The translations under genes and the position numbers were made by a program. From the NCBI GenBank assembly GCA_033807695.1, contig CM066309.1, positions 1,116,001 to 1,180,000 of the forward strand: 64,000 bases of DNA, written 5' to 3'. The notes under the pieces are model-generated. The model had not been told where the DNA came from. It made no database searches and saw only the letters and a list, made by a program, of their open reading frames with translations. The stretch comes from Daedaleopsis sinensis (Eukaryota; Basidiomycota; Agaricomycetes; Polyporales; Polyporaceae). How positions within the stretch are numbered: position 1 is the first letter of the stretch; each line of letters opens with the position of its first letter. Shown piece after piece: positions 34,000 to 46,474 of this stretch.

Positions 34000-36900
34000 T
34001 TACTTGAGATCATTAACCACGTCCCTTAACAACGGGCGGCCTTTTAAGATGCTCTCCTCTGTCGCGACAGCGCTCTTGCGCCGCTTCACGTTCTCCAAGG
34101 GATGATCCTTGAAGCCGAACACGTCCACTCCTAACTCCGTAGCAGACCGCTTCTTCGGCGTCACCCCACCGAAGTCATGCATGAGGTGGGCGTTCGGAGG
34201 CAGAGCGAGGATCCAGCCTTTAGTGTCCATCAGCTCGAAGAACTCGCTGAGCATGGGGGCCTTGCGCAGCGTTTTCCGCGAGCCGATGATAATGAGCTTT
34301 GAGCGCGCACGTGTGAACGCGACGTTCATCCGCCGCCAGTCTTTGACGAGATCGCCGATCTACAACGAGGTTGAGCAAAGGATACCCACGACGAAATCAA
34401 GAGAGTAGGGACGTACCAGTCCGTCGTCGTTCGATCGCACAAGCGAGATAATGATACAGTCCTTGTCGCGGCCCTGACTCCGGTCCGCGGTGAGGATCTC
34501 TAGCTTCTTGTGGTCCTGGAGCAGGTATCCCAGTAGCTTGAGCTGCTGGCGATAGAGAGAGAGGACGCCAATTTGTTCTTCGGATACACCACAGCGCAAG
34601 AGGCATTGAGTCACTTGATAGACAAGCTGGGCTTCAACCTGGTTCTCGACCAAATCGCCTACTCGCGAGTCACGGGCGGGCACGTTGTCGGTGTCAACAA
34701 ATACAGCTTTGCATCTACATTTTGACTGTCACGGCCAATCGCTGCGATAGTAGGGACAGGGGACTCACTTCTCGTCCATCAGGTTGTCCATCCAGCAGCC
34801 GGAATCCTGGCACGTCGACTTTAGGTGCAGGGACCGTAAGAAGGACTCGTTGGGAAGCTTTAAGCTATTCGAAGCAACAGCGTCCGATCCACATCTGAGC
34901 CGATCGCTGTAAATGAGCTTGTTGGATAGTGTCATGATGTCGGCGTTCATTCGATATTGGAGGGTAAGATCGACGACAGCCTTGGGATGCGCATCCGACA
35001 GACGTCGGAAGAGGGAGACATCCAGGCCGCCTTTCCGTGCGGCTGGGTTCCTCACCTAATAGTCATGTCAGATTGCTAGCCATAAGAGCTGATGTTCTCG
35101 ACCTACTAGTGGTGGCAGCTGGAAGTGATCTCCGACCAGGATGAAACGTTCGGCGAACCGGAGCGGACCAAGACACGTTGGCAGGGTAATCTGCGACGCT
35201 TCGTCTACGATGCAATAGTCAAACGTGCGTCGGGAGAACAAAGGGCTGGGAAAATGTTAATTGCGACTCTTCCTGAAATGACTGTTCACTGACTGGTCGA
35301 TTGACAGCGCGGTAGTCGCTACTACAGGTGGAGTCATTACTTGATGTTCCAATTGCTCAATGTTCTTGGCGATGGGTCGTGCGGCCAACGTGTACTTCTG
35401 AACGTCGGTGTGTATCTGCAGAGGGATTAACATGTGATGGAGTTGACAGACGTGGCAACCATACCTTGTCGGGGTTGCCTAGACGCAGGATGTCGAAGTC
35501 GACGTCGTTTAGCTTCAACAGGATTGTGTCCACTGCCGAGTGGGTGTACGACGAGAGCAACACTGAATGCCCCGCCTTTACCAGTTCGACAATCAACGCG
35601 GCGATGACGGTGGTCTTGCCGGTTCCAGGCATCCCGAGAATGAGCGCATAGTCCTGCGCGCGTAAAGCCGTTCGTACTGCGAGCCTTTGGTCGTCGTTGA
35701 GGCTATTGAGGGATGGCGAAGTCTCCAGAACGAAGTTATCTTCTGCGAAGCGTGGTTCAGCCAAGTCAACCACCAGTTCTAATCGGCGAGCGTTTGATCC
35801 GGCGTAGAACAGTTGCGCTAGGCTGTCCCGTATGCGCGCCATACCGCCAAAGAGCTCATCCTTGTCAATACGGAAGACGACTCGAGGCATGATACGCTCT
35901 CGTCTCCCGCGTAATCGATCCTGGATCATATCCTCGTCAAGGTCGTGATCGACGCCCAAGACCACAGAGTCAGGCGTGAGCTCGACGATGAATCCACGTG
36001 CCAGAGCCAGAAGGCCAGGCTCCACGGAGACGACCACCGCATCGCCCACCACCATGTGACCGCTGAGCAGAGAAGTCCCGCTCGAAGTAGTCCTGATGAA
36101 ACGATACGTAGACTGATGGATCTTGGCCTCTCGACGAGAGTTCGGTTTCAACGCATTGGGTGCACGGTAGGAGCTGTCGATAGACATGTTGCTGAAGCAT
36201 CGACCCTTCTCTTCGCGCTCGTCCGCAGACATCGTCCAGAGCTCCTTCCGGAAGCGAACGAGGTCTTTCTCCTCCAGAGAGATGAGAGCCTCCCACTTCT
36301 TGAAGAATGCGGCCTGTGAGAGTGTCAAGTGGCTGGTCTTCAACGCGTAAATATCCGCGATGTCCGATGTTGTATCCTCTACACCTTCTACGGCCTACAT
36401 ATCATAGTCTCTCAGAATAGAGGACCCGAAGCGAGCGAATGCGACGCACCTTGCGATACAGCATGCAGGTGTCCAGTGCATAGCACCTGCCGCAGGTACG
36501 CACGTCATCAATGGTCGCAGGCAAGAAAGATTCCAGGTCCTCAACCGCAATGATGGCACTTTCATCGTTCCCCTCCTCCTTGGCCACAATCGAGCCCTTC
36601 GCGCGAAGCCTGCTCATCATGTGCCCCGCCATCTCGTTTCGCGCAACGAGGAGTGCTCTGAGCTCGTTCCTAGCTGCAGGGACTCGGACGACCTCTTCAC
36701 TTCGGGTGTAGTAGAGCAATCCGCTTGGAATGTCTGTTCCATAGCGCTCACCCATGAGAAGGGTGTACAGCATGGTTTGTGCGCGGTGTTCCATGCCGGC
36801 CACCGCACGCCCTGTCTTGATCTCGAAGGGTGCGGGAGAAGCGCTTTCTTTGACCTTCGGAGCAGCGCGGGCAAAGGACGTGCTACTATCGTCGATATCA

Positions 36901-38247
36901 TGTACGACCGCTTGTACGGACGCGTCGATCTTGCCCTTGAGACCAAAGCTAGGAGACCAGATGTCTTCCTCTATGTCGTAGAGTTGAGAGATTGCTAGAA
37001 GGGACGTTTCGCCTTTTCCCGCCCTCGTATTGGTCAACAACGCATCAGGCTAGAGAACAGAATGTTCAGCGGACGCGACACATGGCGGTATGACTTAGCT
37101 GACGTACCTTGGGGGATTGAGCGATGAACTTGTTTGCAAACCCTTGCAAGCCTTCAGCTCTCGCTTTAACCTCGATGATGGCTTGGTCGACGCCGATGTT
37201 GATTCGTAATAGGTCTCCTAGACTGCGTTGGACAACCTCAGAGATCTTCTTATCGAGGAATTTCTGGTCCCATCGGGCGACGCTCAAGGCCGTCTGCATG
37301 ACCTCGTGGAGCATGTTTCCCCAAACCAGGGCCGGCGTGACGTCGGAGCTGGAGTGAACTAAGTTTGATAGCAGTGGTTTTCGCGAGCACTGTGATGCAT
37401 TTGAAAGAGAGGTGGCGGTAAGGAGAATGTCGGGGTGATGGATGAAGAAGTTGTGCTTCGAACACACGGTGATCGTTGGTATGCAAGACTCGAGGGGTTT
37501 GACCCACTCTCCGATCGCATTGACCGTATCATCTAAGAGAAACGCGTCAGCACCAAGATCACCTTTTTTATCAAGTTTGCTCACCACTACGAATTTCTGC
37601 GTGAGTCCATTCATCACGTAAGATTATCTGACGTCGTTCCTTAGAGGGTACTATCTCGACATCAAGAATCTATAATCATGTAGACTGATTATCAGCAGTC
37701 GTAAGAAAGAAGGCGTAGATATCCATACCGTCTCAGCACGCCCTTTGACAAAGGACTCTTTCACTGCTTTGACCTTACATCGTGTTGCTGACGAGGCCTT
37801 CGATCTGGCCTCCGAAACTTCGTATCTTGACCGCTGAGGGTCAATCTAGTGAGACGAGCAACGCAGCAGTATAAGATGGTAGTAGCATACCTTTGGCCTT
37901 ACAGGGCTGCTTTTATGAGGTGTCATGAAGTCAGAGTTCATGTCATCCCAGTCCCAGTCCTCGACGCCATCCATGAGAGCGTCCAAGTCCTCATGTTGGG
38001 CGACGTGGAGGCTACGTTCAGGAGCCACATTAGCAGAGCGGGTCACGCTCATGCCCGCTGGTTTCTCGACGCATGGTTTGATCTTTCCGGCACGAACGGG
38101 TGTACGTGGCGTGTGGGATGTGACGCGTTTACGGTTAGGAGACGAAGGTTTCACAACCGGGACCGTGCTGGCAGTGTTGTCAAGTTCAGAAAACAGGTCA
38201 TCCAGAAAGTTGATTTCCTCCGCTGCGGTGTGAGTGACTGGTGGCAT
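34000..38247 (-). CDS. DNA2: DNA replication ATP-dependent helicase/nuclease DNA2
   Basis: A multi-exon minus-strand gene with the full Dna2 layout. The N-terminus is disordered, with an [14 protein letters not shown] motif. The RecB-type nuclease follows: [19 protein letters not shown] (catalytic Asp) and FEIKTGR (catalytic Glu/Lys). Its iron-sulfur cluster is formed by that first Cys plus three in [10 protein letters not shown]. The SF1 helicase has GMPGTGKTT (Walker A), [21 protein letters not shown] and [12 protein letters not shown]. Dna2 cleaves long flaps during Okazaki fragment maturation and resects double-strand breaks in the nucleus. ATG 38245-38247 is the first ATG in the frame. 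Two ACGCGT boxes lie 55-70 bp upstream. A basic tail follows the helicase. Confidence 0.93.
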
Positions 38248-38301
38248 CCGGAGGTATTTTGGTGAGGTGTCCTGGTGTGGTCGACTTGGTGGTGGAAAAC
38301 G

Positions 38302-38316
38302 ACGCGTCAAACGCGT
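38302..38316. promoter_or_regulatory. Paired ACGCGT (MCB-type) elements upstream of DNA2
   Basis: ACGCGT occurs at 38302-38307 and 38311-38316, just upstream of the DNA2 start. In fungi, MBF-type factors bind this hexamer and drive G1/S expression of replication genes, so the placement fits DNA2. A palindromic GTCACGTGAC E-box lies further upstream near 38371. Binding is inference. Confidence 0.5.
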
Positions 38317-38648
38317 TCAACTCAACGACGCGAGCCTCGCGTTCTTTGTACATGTTGCTGTCTATAGGGCCAGTCACGTGACACTGGAATTCCACCAGAA
38401 CAAGTGTCATAGGTCTGCCAGACATGCCTAACTAACGTGGAGATGTGGCGGCAAAGGTGCAAGAAGAACCCACCCGAGCAAAGGGCGACGCGGTGTAGTT
38501 CAGTGTGTTCGATTATAGCCGCAGGCCAAGTCACTGAAGCCGCACGATGACATGTTTTCCGGGATGTACAAGTGCGCGTAAGTTATGGGGGACAGAAAGT
38601 GCAGTAAGTAAAGGCTACAGTATGATATAGAGTAGTAGAGTCGAGAGA

Positions 38649-41600
38649 TCATAATCTAGACACAGGTACAATTGGAGAGACCATCACCATACCATTTGAT
38701 AGTGCCTCGAACGCGGGGAGGGCGCAAACGCATCCACAGCCTGTCGCACAGGAGGCATCTTCTCGCCCTCTCCAGCATTTCATGTGCGACATGTGGAGGC
38801 ATTTTGAGCACATGTGATACAGCCCTGATCAAGAGCATGTAAGTACACGATTTCAGAACAAAGGAGACTCCTGACTGACCTTTGATGGTGAGGCGACAGA
38901 CGGAGCAACGAGTAGGCAGCCGTTCGCCGCACTCTAGACACACTAGCATATTTGGGTCGCCTGGATGACCACAGCTATCGCACGGACGCTCATAGCCTAC
39001 GATAACATCAGCATCTCTCTTTTAGTGTAGCTGAGCGGCTTCGTACTTATTGGTGCACAGTATAGAGTGTCGTTGACGACGATGTCCTGGGGCATAATGT
39101 CTTGAATGTCGTCTTCTACCAACTTCAGCAACTCGCTCCGTTTCTCAGCGAGCTGCCACGCCAGGAGCATCTCGGCATATGTAAGTACATGACAGATGAG
39201 CTGGCTTCGTATCTGAGGCGATAAGAACGGGCTATAACGCATATCGTCCTTGTCAGCACTCTAGATCGCGGCTGGATACACGTACGGCATGCTTCGAACA
39301 CTCATGGAGGGATGGAACGTGATCTGCTTCTTCTCAGATAACGCGGTCCGCCCCGAGAGCACCTGCGAAAAGGTCGGTCTCCTCTTCGATCTCAAGGGCA
39401 GAACCCCACTCAATACTTCGTTTGCTTCCCATGAGGACTTCGCGATTGGAGAGTTTGAAGACTGACGAGCGGACTCGCGTTTGATGATGGCGCGTCTGTT
39501 ACCCAGCGAGCTACTCTGCTTGAGCTCCGGTGTGCTCCCAGCTGTGGCTTTAACACCTATGGACACTGCATAAGATACATGGGTGAAATCATGCATAAAT
39601 GACGTACCGGAGACTAACTGGCGCATGCTGCTAGCGTTGAATAAGCTCGACCATGAGCCTTTCGATGACGGTGTACTGAGTGCAATTGCGTGGCCTCCGG
39701 GAGTCTGAAGAGGGGTAGAGGGATTGGACGGAGGAGAGAACGGGCTATCTTGTCTGCTGCGAGATCTTCGAGGAGCGAAGTATTCCAGACTGATCTTACG
39801 AGATGCAGCCAATGCTGCTGGAGAAGGAGAGGTCGAATCCTTCGGTCTCGACCGATGTGAATCTGCAATCACGCCCTCAGTGGGGCTCCTGTTCCAGGTA
39901 GAAAGAACGGCACCTTGGGGGAACGACTTGAGAAGCAATACAGAAGCAAACACGAGCATCTGAATATCCTTCTCGGCAAGAAGCTCCTCATACCTGTGTG
40001 CGCTCTGTTAAGAAGCTACGATCATATGACCATGGGCACTCACAATTTCCTCCCCAGCGCAGCGATCAGGGGATCAACTCCGCCATGGGCAAGCATAACG
40101 TTCTGGTCCGCCCGCCTACTCGCCAAGATGTGCAGCGTCCTCGACACCCTCTCGTGATCACTGCGCCCCAGTAGCCGCGCCACACTCGCGTTCGTCTTGC
40201 AGATGTCTGCGAAGTCGCGGCCTCTGAATACGTATCGCACCGCCGCTTCCATGTCCGGAACCCCAAGGACACCTTCGGTGCTCTTGATGTACACACTGCT
40301 CCGCCGCGTCGGGAGCAGAGCGTAGTCGTCGTCGACCTGTCGCGAGTTCTCGGAGACCCGCCGCGTCTTCGTGACGAAGACGGGCTGCTGGGCGTGCGAG
40401 AACGTGAAGAGGTTGTCCATGATGCGGAGGACGTTGTTCGAGTTGCTGCCGTCGTCGCCGCGTTTGCGCTCGACGGAGTGCGGCTCGCGGTCTTGTGCAG
40501 CGGAGCTGAGGCGCCTGACGGCATCGGAGAGCAATGCGGGCGACTGGAACAGCCGCGGTGCCGAGTCAGCGGCACGCGAGTTGACCGAGGGTGACATGGA
40601 CATCTCGCGGAGTGGGTTGCGGACGATCCGCGGGGGCGCTCGGAAGAAGCACACGAGTTGACCTGGGTAGTATGGACCTACGTCAAAACGACAGACTTGC
40701 TTGGAACTTCATGGCACTCACCGTTCACGCCAAAAACCCCTTGCGAAGTGCGTGGCTCTGCTAGGTTCTTTTCCCCGCCTAAGGCAGGAGGCCCGGCTTC
40801 TCCCCGCCGGACAGCAGGTGCCTCGTCTTCGGATGACGACTCTGAGTCGATTGCCGCGTGATGGCCGCTGTCTTCTTGCTGATCGCCAAAGACTAAGAAC
40901 CTGAGGCATTTCTCTAGACATGGTCGCTCCTTCTCCCTCATTTCACGCAGCCTGCGTAACATGAACGCGCGTTGTCTCATTGAGATGAGCGGGGAACGCT
41001 CGAGGTCCACTGTTGGGATGCCGTCAGGATAGATTGCCTGGGGATATTCGCGCGGGAAGGTAAATGTTATCCGGAGGAAGACGGACGTCGACTCGCCCCA
41101 GGGACCCTGCAGGCCGAACGTACAAGTGCGCTTCTTCGCGCTGAAGTCCGCCTAAAGGTGCAATATGTTAGAGATGAGGCGTGCGAAGGCCATTGAGCAT
41201 GCATACCTTCTCGAGTTTCAACTTCGGCGAGTTGAGCTTGTTGACAACAGAGGTGATTCTGGGACCTATCAACGAAGTGTACCTTCCTACTTAGAGCCAA
41301 CACTCACTCTTCCTGGAGAGTAGGTGCCGGGTCAGCAGATTGCTCTTCAAGTCGATCACGGCTGACGCTACGGTCGCGCGTCCTAGAGTACGCTTGTGAA
41401 GTAGGGAGCTCCATGGAAGACGCGGGTCTCGACCTCGATCCAATCCTGGACGCCTCCCCGCTATCGCCACCGCTACCTGAGGCTGGTCCTGAACTGCCAT
41501 CACGTGCATTGCCGACCTTGACATTGGACAGCCACTGGAATGTGGTGATCTGGGCCGACCGTCCTCCTGCGAAGGGGCCGCGGCTCATCGTGCCAAGGTT

Positions 41601-43488
41601 GACACTATCCTTCACGCTCGTGGCCATCGCAGGGACAAACATCGGCCGAGAACGCACCGGCCGGGGTTTGTCTTCTCGAACCGTGTCCACGGTGTTCCTA
41701 CGCCCTGTAGAGTCACGTTGTGCAAATCGTACTGGGCGATGCGGTGGTGGCGCGCGGACTTCTGCAAGGATTCCACGGGCACCTATCGGAGCAGAGAGGG
41801 TCGGAGGTGGGTCGTTTCCGATGGGAGGATTGCTGAACGATATCTTTGTGTTTCTACGCTCTGGCATGTTGGTCGCTGTCCGCGTCGGTGTCGTGCCCGC
41901 CCGCTGTGAAGGCATTCGGCGGTTAGCCTCACGGGTGATGAGGGTGTGTACACTACCTGAATCATCTCAGTATCAACGGGCCAGAAACGCAGGGTCTTGT
42001 CCTTCGACCAGGTGATGAGTTGGAACTCATTGTTATCTGCAGGTCGGATCAACGAAGTTCGGTCGATCATCCTTAGCAGACTCACCCTCACCACCTCTCC
42101 TCCAAACAAACTCCTTTACGACATCCGCATGACCTTCGAACGTCTCGATGGGCGTCGTGGGGTCTTCCTGCGCGTACATCTCGAGAGCCGTTTCGCCTCT
42201 CTGTGGCAAACTCAAAACACCTTGTCCGAAAGGCAGGTCTCGGGCACGCCACACGGGATACGAAGTGTGTATTACATGGTTTGGTTGCGCACTTTGAGTA
42301 TCCCAGATCTTGATGGTCTTGTCCAGCGAGCATGTCACAAGCTCATTGCGTCTGTCATGCGCCCAGTCAATACCGTAGATCTTCGCGCCATGAGCAGCGA
42401 TGCTTTGTATGGGCAACGACCCTTTCTTGAGGCTCACTGTTATCGACCAAGAGTAGTCATAAGTGAAAAGCACGTACTCGCCGGTCCCAAATCAGAACTC
42501 CGTTAGAGTGAGAAGATGCGAGGATATTGCCATCGACGCGGTTCCATTTGACCTGCGTTCCAGGAGCTGTAGAAGGAGAGGTTTATTATCCTGCCGCTGC
42601 AAATTGCGCGGCTCTTCGACTCACGACCAAATGCGCAAAGACCTAGAAGCGTGGCGTCAGGAACATCGATACCCTACATGACAGGCCTTTTCCTCACCCA
42701 TGATCGGTTTCTGTACAGTTCTTAAATCCCATGCCCATTGCCAGGAATCAATTCCGGTGCTGACGACCACGTCTGGCTCGATGGTGTGCCAGTTGATGTC
42801 CGTTATAGCGCGGTAATGAGATCTTAGGACGTGCTCGATAGATGTGCGCCCGCGTCCGCCTTGGAACAAATTCCATATGAGACTGATTCAAAGCCAGTCT
42901 AGTGAGCAAGTGTCGAGTCACGTCACCTCGCTGAGGTTCACTCACAGTTTCTCGCTAGACGTGGAGACGATATACTCGTTATGCGACAGATGTGGATTCC
43001 ACTGAACGTCGGCAACGTCCCATGTACCACCCTGAGGCAAGAAGCTACTCAAGGGTTTGCAATCGATTCTCATGACTCAAGGAGGTGAGGGAACACACCG
43101 AGGCACATTCAATGGCGTTTCGAGGTCGATGATGAACAGGCCTTTGCGACTGCATGGGTGATGGGTACATTGCAAGGAACGGCGACTCGAAGTACAGGAC
43201 GTACGCAGCTAAGACCACATCCCTGTTGTCCGGGCTAATACTCATCTGTCCCGACATTCCACCCCCGCAGTAAGCATATGGACAGCAGATATAAAAGACA
43301 CGACGTACATTCCCCACCGCGTCGCCCATGAGTCCGTTCATGTCTATCTGCAGACTCCGCTTGAGATTCGTACCATCCTCGGGCGAGGGCGGCTCTATAA
43401 CATCTGGACGTATGGTCGTCGCGGCGGACGCAGCTACTCCAGAGGATAATGAGGCCGAGCTCATGTTATACCGTTCGCGCTCTTCCAT
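38649..43488 (-). CDS. WDR59/Mtc5-type subunit of the SEA/GATOR2 complex
   Basis: A long minus-strand gene with many exons. An N-terminal WD40 propeller (MSISPDNRDVVLAA, GTWDVADVQWNPH, HYRAITDINWH, SNGVLIWD-type and SLDKTIKIWDTQ blades) precedes a Ser/Pro/Arg-rich linker. An RWD domain follows (LQGPWGESTSVFLRITFTFP, YP-AIYP). After an Arg/Ser-rich central region comes a Cys/His-rich C-terminal zinc finger: CDSCGHPGD, CLECGERLP-RCSVC, GLYHMCSKCLHMSHMKCW and CATGCGCVC. This is the layout of WDR59/Mtc5, which sits on the vacuole or lysosome and relays amino-acid status to TORC1. Start ATG 43486-43488; a second in-frame ATG is nine codons on. It is in tandem with DNA2, 0.4 kb apart. Confidence 0.85.
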
Positions 43489-43909
43489 CACATTTCACTT
43501 TACGTGTCCGGATGTGTCTTGACGGCAAGGTTGTGTAAAGCGCGGCGATCAGGTGAGAGCCGTGGTTATTCAGCTGACAGATCGGTCTGTTTTCTGACGT
43601 GTAGGATCACAGTTTACGAGGAAGAAGACGAGAACGAGTCGGAGGAAGACAAGAGGTGAACCGGAGACTCATGCTCAGTGTACAAGCGCTAGCTTTGCAT
43701 CGGTAAGCCGGGCCGCTCCTGGGCCGTCCCAAGCCGAGCATAGGTACGAAGTCGAGTACTACAACACTCAGTACTCAGTACTCAGGAGCAGATCGATAGG
43801 CGTTGATGATGTACAACATTGTCGCAGAAGGGTATCTTTGAAAGGCAAGCAGAACATGTAGTGAGCGTCCATTAGTAGGTGTCCATAGTAGTAAGTAGCA
43901 CGAATCCAT

Positions 43910-45867
43910 CTAATCGTCTACATCCATAGCTTCCTGCACATATTGTTCGAAGACCTCGGAGTCCCCGTCGTGACATGATTTGCAGTACTTGCGCATCACC
44001 CCTCCAGGGAAGAACACTCCCGCGAACCGAGCGAACTCCTCCGCGCATTTCACAGTCTTCTGCATCAGCGGCGCACAGTCCGCCAGGAGGCCAACATCAT
44101 CCTCGGGGATGCGGATGTACAGCCTCTCCAACGGCTGCGCTCGCTCCTTGAGCAAGGCGCACGCAGACGAGAAGAGCTGGCTGAATTCCAGGTGAGTCGG
44201 CCAATGGGACCCGAGCACCCCTAAGCACAGGATGAGCTCGCGGAGCGAGGGGATGGCGACGTCGGCGCCCGTGAGGGTGTCAAGCACGAGCTCTATGGCC
44301 CTGCTGCCCCCGATTTCGAGGCGCTCGAGGGAGGTCATGTCCCGGAAAAACGCGTCCCACTCGTTCCTCTCCCTGTCCGGGGACAGATACGGCACCGTGT
44401 GCATCTCGAGCGACTTGATTTGGGAGACGTCCACGATGCGCGGGAGCTCGGTGAGCGTCGTCGGGACGAGGTCCTCGTTGAACTCGCGGCAGCTCGGGAC
44501 GCTCACGGTCCACGTGCACGGCGCACTCGGGTCGTCGAGGTCGCTGAGGTCGAGCCCGCCGGCGAGCGCCGCGCCGTTCATCGAAGGGACGCGAACGTCC
44601 GGGTCGTCTGGCTCGTAGAGGTTCTCGGAGAACCTGATCGCGCGGCTGAGCGATACCATGGGCAGGGTCACGGCGCTGTTCGGGGGCAGGATGTCGAGCC
44701 AGAAGCCCTTGCGGTCGAGATCGAAGTCGTAGAGTTCGCTGTGGGCGATGATGTCGACGTGGGCCGAAGGAGGTGTTTCAATGTGCACGAGCACGTTGCG
44801 AAGGTGGTCCCACTCGTCCTCGACCCACAAGTTACGGAGCTGCGGGAACGGGATGGGAGGGACGCTCTTGGCGTCCGTGCAAGGACCGGGGAAGGACGAG
44901 AACTTGAGGCGGACATCACTCGCGCTGCGGCAAGCGGCCAGGAAAGTTCGCAGGTCATTGGCCTGGGCAGGGCTTCTTTTCCGGAAACGGGGCTCGTACC
45001 AGACGGCGGCGAGGTTGGGAAATGTTCCGGATGTGTTGCAGACAAGGCCCCTGACCGCGAGATGTCGCAGGCTTGTGAACGGCGGCACAAAGATACGGGC
45101 AGGACGTGGTCCCCGGTAATCTAGGACTATGCATTCAAGCCGTGGGCAATCCGGATTGAGCAGGAACCGCTGAGCCATGTCCAGATCTTGCGCGCTTTCT
45201 AGGTAAAGGTCGATACCCCGGGACGGACTCGACGCTTCTGACGATGAAGGCTGGCCCAGCTTGATGTTTGAAAAAACTTCCTTCGCGTACTCCGCCGTTA
45301 AATTCTCTACGAAATGGTCGAAGGAGACGGGGTTCATGATATAGTTTGTGGCCGACATCTGAAGTGAGGATGTCAGTGATTGCAATAACGAGCGGACATG
45401 GGTTTTACTTGCCGGTATGTGTATGAAGATGATATGCTTTCCAGAAGCAAAGAGGTCGTAGAATGGGTTGGATGGTGGGTATCCTCGCTGATAGGCCTGA
45501 TATATATGATCTGAAAACAAAGTCAGCCAAGCATGAGGTGCTTCTTCAAGTTACTGCTACCTTCAACTCGACGCCTGCCAATGAGAGTCGGTAACGGGCT
45601 TCTATGGAGTACTCGCTGCGGAGGACAACGTACGCATTGTTTAGCACGACGACGCGGTACCCCTGACTCGGATGAATACTGCTCGGAAAGAATGGGTCTC
45701 AAGAGAAGTGAGGGGCCTCGGTCAGGAAGTACTTAGTACAATATCAGCCCGCATGACCATGGTTGCGTAGATACATGCGACATACCAGGCAATTTGGTTA
45801 TGTACCCATACTCAGATGAAGCTACATTGACGATTTGTTGACGATGTGGAGTAGAGAACAACGGCAT
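43910..45867 (-). CDS. Agaricomycete F-box/LRR-family-like protein
   Basis: Three or more exons. The first (ATG 45865-45867) and second encode MPLFSTPHRQQ... and YRVVVLNNAYVVLRSEYSIEARYRLSLAGVE. The large exon then runs in one frame for over 500 codons. It has weak leucine-rich repeat spacing (LRHLAVRGL, LRNLWVEDEW, LERLEIGG, LRELILCLGVLGSHWP, LERLYIRIPEDD) like agaricomycete F-box proteins, but I see no clear F-box. These proteins usually choose substrates for SCF ubiquitin ligases; a role here is inference. The sequence at 45356-45410 looks like an in-frame GC-AG intron of 54 nt and may be spliced out. The second-exon/third-exon boundary is uncertain. Confidence 0.55.
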
Positions 45868-46474
45868 CCGATCGGGGCACGGGCCTTGAAGAGAACGTTG
45901 TACTACTGCGATCAGCAGTAACAATGCAGTGTCTCAACTGAGCTCAGAGCTGACTCGTGTATGGCTTTCGTTCATGATTAGACAGTAGCAAGAAACGGCA
46001 ACTGGGACTTTCAGGGCTGGCATGGCTTATTCAAACTGAATCGAGGTTGTCGGAATCAGGAAAGATCAGGGATATATCAGACAAAGCCAAGTGCGACCGT
46101 TCGGGAGGAGGAGGACTAGGTTCGGAACAAACCCCTCACCGCGAGCCGGTCTTGGTATGAGACTAGGAGGAGGACAAACGCGCCCGTCACTGCGATCGAT
46201 TCGGGCATCGTTTCCGTTCCTGAGAGGTACTCTGAGTAGTACTACTACCTCCTGACTACACCTCCCACTTCAACGACTTGGACATACACACCTACAGCTT
46301 TTTCAACTGCGCACAGAAAGTTTCAGAGCAGTACAAGTCAGTGTTACGTGCGGGCATCATGTTTTGCAACGATGTCATGGCCACGTTTCAATTGCAAACC
46401 CGCAACGAGCGGCCTTCCCCGCCTCGCTCCTCTCTTCCCCCTCTCATCCTCAGCACACCGGTCGGCCTCTCAGA
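45868..46474. other. Divergent promoter region
   Basis: No gene is supported. It lies between the minus-strand F-box-like gene and the plus-strand S53 peptidase. Stretches of CT-rich sequence just before 46475 resemble fungal core promoters. Confidence 0.45.

Noticed and set aside
38248..38310. DNA2 start at 38310
   Set aside because: That codon is TTG and overlaps the ACGCGT boxes; the first ATG in frame is at 38245-38247.
45511..45520. Start of the F-box-like gene at TTG near 45520
   Set aside because: There is no ATG; the sequence is a TTTGTTTTCAG acceptor, so coding sequence comes from exons further upstream.
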